Positions 16,044-24,252 of a DNA stretch of 64,000 bases are shown in pieces. The notes beneath the pieces were generated by a model that saw nothing but the letters and a program-made list of their open reading frames with translations, searched no databases and was not told the DNA's origin. Within the stretch, counting starts at the first letter, position 1. Every line of letters begins with the position of its first letter. Position numbers and translations under genes: made by a program. This DNA is from an uncultured Prevotellaceae bacterium (GTDB lineage: Bacteria > Bacteroidota > Bacteroidia > Bacteroidales > Bacteroidaceae). The stretch spans positions 1-64,000 of the forward strand of contig CACXTX010000002.1 of assembly GCA_902770635.1 (NCBI GenBank), written 5' to 3'.

Positions 16044-16739
16044 TTACAGATAGAAGTCGTCCGTCAGTTGCCGATACTGCTCATCACCGATGGTCATCGT
16101 ATCCTTCACACACTGGCAAGGATGTTTCCTGAAGGCCAGCAGATACCGCTTGGCAGGTTTCCGTTCCACCGTCTTGACGGCACACACCCTACTGGGAAAG
16201 AACCCCCGGAACGTCGCCTCGTCCTCCATCCGCTGACGGTAGTCAAAGGGCACCACTACACTCAGTTCACCATCCTCTTTCAGCAGTCGCCACGCAGCCT
16301 CCATCAGTTCCGCATATGTCAGCGTCTCCGCATGTCTGGCGGTGTTACGTTGCGCATCAGGCGCATTCAGCGAGTCGATAAAAAACGGCGGATTGCTCAC
16401 CACAGCATCATACTGTCCTTCATGATTTTGCACTTGTTCGTGCAAAACCACCACCCTGTCTTGACAATCGGTATTCTTTACGTTTTCTATAGCCTGACGA
16501 AAAGCGCCCTCATCAATATCTATCGCTGTCACATGTGCTTTCGGAAAGCGTTGAGCCATCATCAAAGCTATCAGTCCTGTACCCGTACCTACATCCAGAA
16601 TGCTGTCGCCCCCATGAGCCCATGCTCCCAGCAGCACGCCGTCCGTACCAACCTTCATGGCACACAGGTCCTGCTCTACGGTAAAGTTTTTAAATCGGAA
16701 CATGCCGCTTTCTGTTGACTTATTGGATACTTTGTTCAT
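16044..16739 (-). CDS. trmN6: tRNA1(Val) adenine-37 N6-methyltransferase
   Basis: A 231-aa SAM-dependent methyltransferase. FRFKNFTVEQ and AMKVGTDGVLLGAWA (about residues 15-42) are the family's N-terminal signature, ILDVGTGTGLIALMMAQ is the SAM-binding motif I, and SNPPFF is the N6-adenine catalytic motif. A shorter start at 16703 (MFRFKNFTVEQ) is possible. A consensus minus-strand promoter at 16896-16927 implies a leader of about 150 nt. It converges with the lysozyme gene. Confidence 0.9.
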   Translation of the reverse strand: MNKVSNKSTESGMFRFKNFTVEQDLCAMKVGTDGVLLGAWAHGGDSILDVGTGTGLIALMMAQRFPKAHVTAIDIDEGAFRQAIENVKNTDCQDRVVVLHEQVQNHEGQYDAVVSNPPFFIDSLNAPDAQRNTARHAETLTYAELMEAAWRLLKEDGELSVVVPFDYRQRMEDEATFRGFFPSRVCAVKTVERKPAKRYLLAFRKHPCQCVKDTMTIGDEQYRQLTDDFYL

Positions 16740-16895
16740 TTTTTTTATTGTTATTCATTGTTTATTGGCTATTGTTATTTTTCTTTCCGACGGGCTTCTA
16801 TTTTTTTCTCCCTGGGCAGGCCGTAAATTTTCGTAGGCCTGAAAGTCAATTTTTGCTGCCTAGAGCGTTTCGTTACCACCTTTCGTTTGACCATG

Positions 16896-16927
16896 CAAAG
16901 TTACGATGTTTTCATTGTGGTTCCAAA
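16896..16927 (-). promoter_or_regulatory. Promoter of trmN6
   Basis: Minus-strand TTTG (16927-16924), 20-nt spacer and TAACTTTG (16903-16896). Confidence 0.7.
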
Positions 16928-17030
16928 AATCTGAGCGACGACTCTATGTTAAAATATGCAAAGGGATAAGTCGATTACGTACCTTTGACCTTTGGTCTAA
17001 GGTATTTTCATTCGAAAAAAACCAAATAAA

Positions 17031-17062
17031 TTTGTTTTTTTGCTCGTTTATTCGTACCTTTG
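17031..17062 (+). promoter_or_regulatory. Promoter of lon with palindromic -33 region
   Basis: TTTG (17031-17034), 20-nt spacer and TACCTTTG (17055-17062). The -33 box is the right half of a CAAATAAATTTG dyad that is flanked by A and T runs. The same architecture is found at the two HAD gene promoters (35003-35118). Confidence 0.8.
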
Positions 17063-17071
17063 CACCTCATT

Positions 17072-19540
17072 ATGGAAGAGAAAATTACAATGTTTATGGA
17101 TAACAAGAATCGGTCGTTCTCTATGATTGCCGATGTTGAAGGCGATTATAGCGATTTGACGAATATGAAGTTGCCTGAAACGCTGCCTATTCTGGCCGTG
17201 CGTAATCTTGTGTTGTTTCCTGGGGTTGTGTCACCTATTCTAATAGGTCGCCAATCCAGTTTGGCGCTGATTCGCAAAGCCGAGAAGAACGGCGAGTTGA
17301 TTGGTGTGGTGTCACAACGTGAGGCTGATGTGGAGAGTCCCATCAGAGCAGACCTCTACGATGTGGGAGTTTATGCAAAAGTGTTGAAGGTGCTGACGTT
17401 GCCCAATGGCAATGTTACAGCCATCGTTCAAAGTTTGGGACGTTTGCGACTGATGGAGTTGCTGAAATACAAGCCCTACCTCATTGGTCATGTAGATCCA
17501 GCTCCTGAAAGCGAGCCCGACAGACGCGATATGGAATTCAACACAGCCATTGAGGACCTACGCTCGCAGACATCCGACTATATCAAGATGAACGACGACA
17601 TTCCCGAGGAGGCAACCTTTGCCATCAAGAATGTGGGTAACAACATCATGGCGCTGAACTTCATCTGTTCAAACCTACCCTTCTCAATGAAGGAAAAGAT
17701 AAGCCTGCTGATGATGGACTCCCTCAAGGAGCGTTTGTTCAACGTACTGCGTATTGTGAACCGCGAGATTAACCTGCAGGCGCTAAAACTGGACATTCGT
17801 AACAAGACGCGCGACGATATTGACGAGCAACAGCGCAACTATTTCTTGCAACAGCAAATCAAGAACCTGCAGGCAGAGATGGGCAACGAGAGTACACCCG
17901 AGAAAAAGGAACTCTTGGAGAAAGCCAAAAACAAGAAATGGCCTGAGGATATTGAAAAGTTCTTTTATAAGGAAGCAGAAAAACTGGATCAGTTGAATCC
18001 CAACTCCCCCGACTTCAACGTACTGCTGAACTACTTGCAGACGCTTGTTAGCCTGCCTTGGGGCGAGTACACTGAAGACGACTTAGACCTGAAACGAGCA
18101 CAGAAAATTCTGGATCGTGACCACTATGGCATGGAAAAGGTCAAGGAGCGTATCTTGGAATACATTGCCGTTCTGTCACTGCGTGGTGACTTGAAGTCAC
18201 CCATCCTTTGCCTCTACGGTCCTCCAGGCGTGGGTAAGACCTCACTGGGCAAGTCGATAGCCGATGCGCTGAAGCGCAAATATGTACGCGTATCATTAGG
18301 CGGTCTGCACGACGAGGCAGAGATTCGCGGCCATCGTCGTACCTATATCGGAGCTATGCCTGGACGTATCATCAAGAACATCCAGAAGGCCGGTTCAAGC
18401 AATCCTGTATTCATCCTTGACGAGATAGACAAGGTAACACAAAACACGCACAACGGCGACCCAGCATCTGCTTTGCTGGAGGTCTTGGACCCAGAGCAGA
18501 ACGGAGCCTTCCACGACAACTATCTGGATGTGGACTACGACCTGTCGAAGGTGATGTTCATTGCCACAGCCAACAACCTGAGTACGATTCCCCGTCCATT
18601 GTTGGACCGTATGGAGATTATTGAGGTCAGCGGCTATATCACGGAAGAGAAGTTCGAGATTGCCAAGCGTCACCTGATTCCCAAGGAGAAGGAGAACACA
18701 GGACTGAACGACAAGAAACTGACGTTCAACAAAGCTGCCATTGAGAAGATTATAGAACAGTACACACGTGAAAGCGGTGTGCGCCAGTTGGAGAAACAAA
18801 TCAACAAAGCTCTCAGAAAGATGGCATTCAAGAAAGCGGAAAGCGGTGAACTGCCTTTTGAGAAGATTACACCTACGGAGATTGAGGACCTGCTGGGCAA
18901 GCCACCTTTCTATCGCGACATCTATCAGGGCAACGCCTACGCTGGTGTTGTCACCGGCTTGGCCTGGACGAGTGTGGGTGGTGAAATCCTATTCATCGAG
19001 ACTTCACTTTCAAAAGGAAAGGGATCGAAACTGACGCTGACGGGAAATCTGGGCGACGTCATGAAGGAATCGGCAGTCATCGCCTTGGAATACGTTAAAG
19101 CACATGTAGATACGCTGGGCATCGACTATCGCATCTTCGACAACTGGAACATCCACATCCACGTGCCTGAGGGAGCCACTCCAAAAGATGGTCCATCGGC
19201 AGGTATCACCATCGCCACCTCTATCGCTTCGGCACTGACACAGCGCAAAGTGCGCAAAAACACGGCAATGACGGGCGAGATAACCCTGCGTGGAAAAGTA
19301 CTGCCCGTTGGTGGTATCAAGGAAAAAATCCTGGCTGCCAAGCGTGCAGGCATCACGGACATCGTGATGTGTCAGGAGAACGAGAAAGACATTAACGAAA
19401 TACCTGAGATGTACCTGAAGGGTGTCACGTTCCACTACGTGGAGAACATTCAGGACGTTTGGAAGTTCGCTCTGACTGATGAGATTGTAGAGCATCCGTT
19501 GAATTTTGAGATTCCCGAAGAGAAAGACGAGAAGAAATGA
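17072..19540 (+). CDS. lon: ATP-dependent protease La
   Basis: An 822-aa LonA protease that degrades misfolded and regulatory proteins. The N-terminal LON substrate domain ([16 protein letters not shown]) is followed by a AAA+ module with Walker [10 protein letters not shown] (about 382) and Walker [10 protein letters not shown]. The S16 peptidase domain carries the catalytic Ser in [11 protein letters not shown] (about 707) and Lys in [15 protein letters not shown] (about 748). ATG 17072 is the first start downstream of the -7 box. In-frame ATGs at 17090 and 17096 are alternatives giving a longer leader. It overlaps tgt by ATGA. Confidence 0.95.
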   Translation: MEEKITMFMDNKNRSFSMIADVEGDYSDLTNMKLPETLPILAVRNLVLFPGVVSPILIGRQSSLALIRKAEKNGELIGVVSQREADVESPIRADLYDVGVYAKVLKVLTLPNGNVTAIVQSLGRLRLMELLKYKPYLIGHVDPAPESEPDRRDMEFNTAIEDLRSQTSDYIKMNDDIPEEATFAIKNVGNNIMALNFICSNLPFSMKEKISLLMMDSLKERLFNVLRIVNREINLQALKLDIRNKTRDDIDEQQRNYFLQQQIKNLQAEMGNESTPEKKELLEKAKNKKWPEDIEKFFYKEAEKLDQLNPNSPDFNVLLNYLQTLVSLPWGEYTEDDLDLKRAQKILDRDHYGMEKVKERILEYIAVLSLRGDLKSPILCLYGPPGVGKTSLGKSIADALKRKYVRVSLGGLHDEAEIRGHRRTYIGAMPGRIIKNIQKAGSSNPVFILDEIDKVTQNTHNGDPASALLEVLDPEQNGAFHDNYLDVDYDLSKVMFIATANNLSTIPRPLLDRMEIIEVSGYITEEKFEIAKRHLIPKEKENTGLNDKKLTFNKAAIEKIIEQYTRESGVRQLEKQINKALRKMAFKKAESGELPFEKITPTEIEDLLGKPPFYRDIYQGNAYAGVVTGLAWTSVGGEILFIETSLSKGKGSKLTLTGNLGDVMKESAVIALEYVKAHVDTLGIDYRIFDNWNIHIHVPEGATPKDGPSAGITIATSIASALTQRKVRKNTAMTGEITLRGKVLPVGGIKEKILAAKRAGITDIVMCQENEKDINEIPEMYLKGVTFHYVENIQDVWKFALTDEIVEHPLNFEIPEEKDEKK

Positions 19541-20679
19541 CATTTGAAGTACAACATACAGATAATGCTTCAGACGCACGGACAGGATTGATTACCACAG
19601 ACCACGGACAGATAAAGACTCCCATCTTCATGCCCGTAGGCACTTGTGGCTCCGTCAAGGGTGTCCACTTCTCTGAACTGCGCGAACAGGTGAAGGCTCA
19701 GATTATCCTGGGCAACACCTATCACCTGTATTTGCGACCAGGATTAGACATCCTGCGCAAGGCAGGCGGCCTGCATCGGTTCAACACGTGGGATCGTCCT
19801 ATCCTGACGGACTCTGGCGGCTTTCAGGTATTCTCGCTGACAGGTATTCGTAAACTTCGAGAGGAGGGTTGCGAGTTCCGTAGCCATATTGACGGATCGA
19901 AGCACATCTTCACTCCAGAGAATGTAATGGACACAGAGCGCATCATTGGCGCCGACATCATGATGGCACTGGACGAGTGTCCTCCTGGAGAAAGCGACTA
20001 CCAGTATGCCAAGAAATCGCTAGGACTGACCCAGCGTTGGCTGGAGCGCTGCGTGAAGAGATTCAATGAAACGGAACCCCTTTACGGGTATCATCAGACA
20101 CTGTTCCCCATCGTACAGGGATGTACCTATAAGGACCTACGACAAGATGCTGCCAAGCATGTCGTTGATGTGTTGGGCAAACTGAATGACGGCGGAGGAG
20201 CCTCTATCGGAGGACTTGCCGTCGGTGAGCCTACAGAGGTGATGTACGACATGATAGAAGTGGTGAACGAGATTCTGCCCAAAGACCGTCCCCGCTATTT
20301 GATGGGTGTGGGTACTCCTCAGAACATCTTAGAAGCGATAGAGCGTGGAGTCGATATGTTCGACTGCGTAATGCCTACCCGCAATGGGCGCAACGCGATG
20401 TTATTCACCTACGAAGGTACGATGAATATGCGTAACCAAAAATGGCAAGACGATTTCTCACCCATTGATCCGGATGGCTGCGATATCGACCGAATCCATT
20501 CCAAAGCCTATCTACACCACTTGTTCAAGGCCCAGGAATTGCTGGCCATGCAGATAGCCTCCATCCACAATCTGGCATTCTACCTAAGATTGGTAACAGA
20601 TGCCCGTACACATATAGAGCAAGGTGACTTTACACAATGGAAACGTTCTGTGATTGACAACTTAGGACGCAGAAGATGA
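19537..20679 (+). CDS. tgt: tRNA-guanine transglycosylase without the usual zinc cysteines
   Basis: A 380-aa TIM-barrel enzyme that inserts preQ1 at the wobble G of GUN tRNAs. Catalytic Asp residues are seen in LTDSGGFQVFSL (about 90) and FDCVMPTRNGRNA (about 275). The CxCxxC zinc triad normally found before AYLHHL is reduced to one Cys (DPDGCDID, about 311), although the downstream His of SIHNLAF is kept. The enzyme therefore probably lacks, or rebuilds, its structural zinc site; I believe other Bacteroidetes share this, from memory. It is coupled to lon and lptF/G by ATGA overlaps. Confidence 0.93.
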   Translation: MTFEVQHTDNASDARTGLITTDHGQIKTPIFMPVGTCGSVKGVHFSELREQVKAQIILGNTYHLYLRPGLDILRKAGGLHRFNTWDRPILTDSGGFQVFSLTGIRKLREEGCEFRSHIDGSKHIFTPENVMDTERIIGADIMMALDECPPGESDYQYAKKSLGLTQRWLERCVKRFNETEPLYGYHQTLFPIVQGCTYKDLRQDAAKHVVDVLGKLNDGGGASIGGLAVGEPTEVMYDMIEVVNEILPKDRPRYLMGVGTPQNILEAIERGVDMFDCVMPTRNGRNAMLFTYEGTMNMRNQKWQDDFSPIDPDGCDIDRIHSKAYLHHLFKAQELLAMQIASIHNLAFYLRLVTDARTHIEQGDFTQWKRSVIDNLGRRR

Positions 20680-21866
20680 AAGAGAAGATTAAAGAGACAG
20701 CAAGAAAGGCAAGGTTCCTTTGGAATCGAATTCCCTGGGAGAAGATAGCTTGGCTGAAAGAGTATAACCCTTTCCGCTTCATCAAGCGTATGGACTGGTA
20801 TATCATCAACAAGTTCATAGGCACTTATGTCTATTCCATTATCCTGATTATTTCTATCTCCATCGTCATTGATGTCAACGAGAACCTGGCCAAGTTTACA
20901 AACAACCATGCACCATTGCGTGCCATTGTGTTCGACTATTACACCAACTTCGTCCCCTACTTTGCCAACCTGTTCTCACCCCTGTTCGTATTCATCGCCG
21001 TCATCTTCTTCACCTCGAAACTGGCAGGAAACTCAGAGATTATCTCCATGCTGGCCTGTGGCATGAGCTTCAAGCGACTGCTACGCCCCTATCTGATATC
21101 AGCAGCCATCATTGCAGCACTCAATTTCTATCTGGGTTCGTATGTGATTCCAAAAGGAACGGTGGTGCGCCACGACTTCGAGGCTCTTTACAAGAACAAC
21201 AAAAAGAATACGTCAGCATCCAATATCCAGCTGATGGTGGACAAAGGGGTGGTGGCCTACATCTCCCAATATGACGACATCCGCAAGACAGGCTATGGTT
21301 TCGCTCTCTATAAGTTTGAAAACAAGAAGATGGTTTCACAGATGAATGCGAACGTTATTCAATACGACACCATTTCCGACTCTCGCTATCACTGGAAGGC
21401 ACGCAACTATAAAATCCGCACCCTGAAAGGCATGCGCGAACAGATTACCAGCGGATCGGAAATAGATACGCTGATACAGATGGAACCAATGGACCTAATC
21501 TTCTCAAAAGGACAGCAGGAGACATTCACCTCACCAGAACTGCTTCGCTATATCTCCAAACAGCAACAGCGTGGCTCCAGCAATGTAGTGCAATATGAAG
21601 TAGAATACCATAAACGAATAGCCTCATCCTTTGCATCGTTTATCCTAACCATTATTGGCGTTTCTCTGTCATCACGCAAGCGTAAAGGTGGTATGGGAAT
21701 GTATCTGGGTATTGGTTTGGCACTATCGTTCACCTACATCCTGTTGCAGACAGTGAGTGCCACCTTTGCCATCAATGCAGACACGCCACCGATGTTGGCA
21801 GCTTGGATTCCAAACATCCTGTATTCATTCATCGCCTACTTCTGCTATAAGCAAGCACCGAATTAA
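20676..21866 (+). CDS. LptF/LptG-family lipopolysaccharide export permease
   Basis: A 396-aa integral membrane protein of the YjgP/YjgQ family. It has membrane helices around residues 45-70, 85-115 and 130-150, a periplasmic beta-rich middle (about 160-300), and three more helices at 305-395. LptF and LptG form the transmembrane part of the Lpt ABC transporter that lifts LPS from the inner membrane. The sequence does not decide between F and G. An unusual basic N-terminal extension of about 35 residues precedes the first helix. The start overlaps the tgt stop. Confidence 0.88.
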   Translation: MKEKIKETARKARFLWNRIPWEKIAWLKEYNPFRFIKRMDWYIINKFIGTYVYSIILIISISIVIDVNENLAKFTNNHAPLRAIVFDYYTNFVPYFANLFSPLFVFIAVIFFTSKLAGNSEIISMLACGMSFKRLLRPYLISAAIIAALNFYLGSYVIPKGTVVRHDFEALYKNNKKNTSASNIQLMVDKGVVAYISQYDDIRKTGYGFALYKFENKKMVSQMNANVIQYDTISDSRYHWKARNYKIRTLKGMREQITSGSEIDTLIQMEPMDLIFSKGQQETFTSPELLRYISKQQQRGSSNVVQYEVEYHKRIASSFASFILTIIGVSLSSRKRKGGMGMYLGIGLALSFTYILLQTVSATFAINADTPPMLAAWIPNILYSFIAYFCYKQAPN

Positions 21867-21910
21867 GGGAAAAACGAAAAGTGTAAAACTCGCTACCGAT
21901 AAAATTTTTT

Positions 21911-23203
21911 ATGACATTTGAAGAAACCTATTTGAACGACAATATACTCGATGCACTCTACGATATGCACTTCGAGGAAATGACACCTATACAAGAACGC
22001 TGCATACCAGAGATTCTGGATGGTCACGACCTTATTGGCGTTGCCCAGACAGGAACAGGAAAGACAGCTGCTTATCTGTTGCCTATACTGAGTATGCTCG
22101 ATGATGGTGGTTTTCCCAAAGATGCAGTAAACTGTATCATCATGTCACCCACCCGCGAGTTGGCCCAACAGATTGATCAGGCCATGCAGGGATTCGGCTA
22201 TTATCTCGATGGAATTTCGAGCGTAGCCGTTTATGGCGGAAATGACGGCAACCGTTTTGATACAGAGACCAAAGGATTGAAAATGGGTGCCGACGTGATT
22301 ATCGCCACTCCCGGACGTCTGCTTTCACACATCAGAATGGGACATCTCGACCTCTCGCGCCTCTCCTTCTTTGTATTAGACGAAGCAGACCGCATGCTAG
22401 ATATGGGATTCTCTGATGACATTCTGCAAATAGCCAAGCAGCTTCCTCCCTCCCATCAAACAATTATGTTCTCGGCGACGATGCCTGCTAAGATACAGCA
22501 ACTCGCGCGTACATTATTAAATAATGCAACAGAAGTTAAGATTGCTGTTTCGAAACCTGCAGAGAAAATACAACAGTCGGCTTTTGTTTGCTACGAGGCA
22601 CAGAAACTGGGCATTGTCCGTTCGTTGTTCAAGGCAGGGGAACTGCAACGCGTCATCATCTTCTCCGGAAAGAAGGATAAGGTAAAAGACATCACACGAG
22701 AACTTAAGCACATGCACATCAACTGCGCCCCCATGCATTCCGACCTCTCACAAGCTGAACGCGACGAGGTTATGTATCAATTCAAGGCAGGACAAGTTGA
22801 CGTGCTAGTGGCAACCGATATCGTGGCACGAGGTATTGATATCGACGACATTCTAATGGTTATCAACTACGACGTACCTCACGATGCTGAAGACTATGTT
22901 CATCGCATCGGACGTACAGCACGTGCCCAACGCGACGGTGTTGCCATCACCTTCGTTTCCGAACAGGACATTCGCTATTTTGCAGACATAGAACGTTTTC
23001 TGGAACGTGAAATTCCCAAGAACACCTTGCCAGAAGGCATGGGAGAAGGTCCGGAATACAAACCAACTGCACCTCGTAAGAGTTCACGAGGCAGAGGAGG
23101 AAGACATCGTAACGGAAAAGGGAACAGAAGGAATAATGGAAAAGAAAAGGGCAACAGAGGCAAGAATCATCATCGACAGAACAATAAGCCTCAGGCGAAT
23201 TAA
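21911..23203 (+). CDS. DEAD-box RNA helicase (RhlE-like)
   Basis: A 430-aa ATP-dependent RNA helicase. The Q motif MTPIQERCIP precedes Walker A AQTGTGKTAA (about 46), then PTRELAQQ, DEADRMLDMGF (about 156), SAT, ARGIDID and HRIGRTARA (about 330). Residues about 385-430 are a disordered basic tail rich in Gly, Arg, Asn and Lys that should bind RNA. Such helicases assist ribosome assembly and RNA turnover, often in the cold. It lies between the LPS permease and rpoD with its own 44-bp leader, and no consensus promoter was seen. Confidence 0.92.
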   Translation: MTFEETYLNDNILDALYDMHFEEMTPIQERCIPEILDGHDLIGVAQTGTGKTAAYLLPILSMLDDGGFPKDAVNCIIMSPTRELAQQIDQAMQGFGYYLDGISSVAVYGGNDGNRFDTETKGLKMGADVIIATPGRLLSHIRMGHLDLSRLSFFVLDEADRMLDMGFSDDILQIAKQLPPSHQTIMFSATMPAKIQQLARTLLNNATEVKIAVSKPAEKIQQSAFVCYEAQKLGIVRSLFKAGELQRVIIFSGKKDKVKDITRELKHMHINCAPMHSDLSQAERDEVMYQFKAGQVDVLVATDIVARGIDIDDILMVINYDVPHDAEDYVHRIGRTARAQRDGVAITFVSEQDIRYFADIERFLEREIPKNTLPEGMGEGPEYKPTAPRKSSRGRGGRHRNGKGNRRNNGKEKGNRGKNHHRQNNKPQAN

Positions 23204-23258
23204 TCCTTTTTAACATAAAATAATTGCTCTCCAGAGAACAACGAGACGATATTTTTCG

Positions 23259-23266
23259 TAACTTTG
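23259..23266 (+). promoter_or_regulatory. -7 element of the rpoD promoter
   Basis: TAACTTTG followed by CACC lies 73 nt before the rpoD ATG. No TTTG was seen at the proper distance. Confidence 0.55.
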
Positions 23267-23280
23267 CACCACTTTTAATG

Positions 23281-23333
23281 GTATTAATTAATACACGTAC
23301 TTGAATTTCAAGTAGTTACGCGCATTTAAGGAG
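23281..23333 (+). promoter_or_regulatory. rpoD leader with two palindromes and a Shine-Dalgarno
   Basis: The leader holds a perfect 14-bp palindrome GTATTAATTAATAC (23281-23294), a second dyad TACTTGAA-T-TTCAAGTA (23298-23314) and TAAGGAG (23327-23333) 6 nt before the ATG. The dyads could fold in RNA or bind a regulator. Confidence 0.5.
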
Positions 23334-23339
23334 TAAGAG

Positions 23340-24212
23340 ATGAGACAATTAAAGATTCAGAAGAGTATTACGAATCGCTCAAGCGAAGCACTGGATAAGT
23401 ATCTGGTGGAGATTGGTCGTGCACCACTGATCAGCATCGATGAAGAAATCGAGCTGGCTCAGAAGATACGCAAAGGCGGTCTTGAAGGCGAGCGTGCCAA
23501 GGACAAGTTGGTTACTGCCAATCTGCGTTTCGTAGTATCTGTTGCCAAGCAGTACCAGCATCAGGGATTGACGCTGACTGACTTGATTGATGAGGGTAAC
23601 ATTGGCTTGATAAAAGCCGCACAGAAATTTGACGAAACCCGTGGTTTTAAATTCATTTCCTATGCTGTATGGTGGATTCGTCAGTCCATTCTACAAGCGA
23701 TTGCCGAGCAGAGTCGTATTGTGCGCCTACCGCTCAATCAGGTGGGAAGCTTGAACAAAATCAGCCACGAAATCAATCGCTTCGAACAAGAGTTCCAGCG
23801 TCATCCTTCCGTATCCGAGTTGAGTGATGCCACGAACATGGACGAAGAGAAGATAGCACAGTCTATGCAGGCTGACAGCCACCACGTATCCATCGACGCA
23901 CCATTCCAAGATGGCGAAGACAACTGCATGTTGGACGTGATGGCTTCTGGTGACGATTCACGAACCGACCGCCATGTGGACCATGAGTCGATGGCACAAG
24001 AGTTGAACACCGTGCTTCAGAAGGTGCTCAAGGAACGTGAAATCACCATTATCCGCGAATGTTTTGGCATTGGTTGCCACGAGAAAGGTCTGGAAGAGAT
24101 TGGCGACCAGTTAGGCCTGACCCGTGAGCGTGTTCGCCAGATTCGCGAGAAGAGCATTGCCAAGTTGCGTGATTCAGGTAATGCACGCATTCTGATGAAA
24201 TATTTGGGCTAA
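23340..24212 (+). CDS. rpoD: Primary sigma-70 factor
   Basis: A 290-aa sigma factor. Region 1.2 (LDKYLVEIGRAPLIS), region 2 (ANLRFVVSVAKQYQ, DLIDEGNIGLIKAAQKFD, FISYAVWWIRQSI), region 3 and region 4 (LGLTRERVRQIREKSI) are all present. Region 1.1 is absent, as in the compact primary sigma of Bacteroidetes that reads TTTG/TAnnTTTG promoters. This matches the promoter type found across the window. A purine-rich Shine-Dalgarno, unusual here, precedes the start. Confidence 0.95.
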   Translation: MRQLKIQKSITNRSSEALDKYLVEIGRAPLISIDEEIELAQKIRKGGLEGERAKDKLVTANLRFVVSVAKQYQHQGLTLTDLIDEGNIGLIKAAQKFDETRGFKFISYAVWWIRQSILQAIAEQSRIVRLPLNQVGSLNKISHEINRFEQEFQRHPSVSELSDATNMDEEKIAQSMQADSHHVSIDAPFQDGEDNCMLDVMASGDDSRTDRHVDHESMAQELNTVLQKVLKEREITIIRECFGIGCHEKGLEEIGDQLGLTRERVRQIREKSIAKLRDSGNARILMKYLG

Positions 24213-24216
24213 AAGT

Positions 24217-24247
24217 TTTGCAACTCCAAAAATTATTTGTACTTTTG
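24217..24247 (+). promoter_or_regulatory. Promoter for the outer-membrane protein gene, leaderless
   Basis: TTTG (24217-24220), a 19-nt spacer and TACTTTTG (24240-24247) match the consensus. The GTG start at 24253 follows 5 nt later, so the transcript would be leaderless or nearly so. Confidence 0.75.
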
Positions 24248-24252
24248 GGGTC

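Larger units (their letters stand above)
16740..17071. other. Divergent spacer between trmN6 and lon
   Basis: The spacer contains a long trmN6 leader with a CAGGCC/GGCCTG hairpin (16817-16841), the trmN6 promoter, an unpaired TACCTTTG at 16980-16987 and the lon promoter with an AT-rich dyad over its -33 box. No convincing gene is seen. Confidence 0.6.

Noticed and set aside
16980..16987. TACCTTTG as an additional lon promoter
   Set aside because: No TTTG lies 19-21 nt upstream; the well-formed promoter at 17031-17062 explains lon.
16715..17103. Short plus-strand ORFs between trmN6 and lon
   Set aside because: They are Phe-rich, overlap promoters and have no recognisable features.
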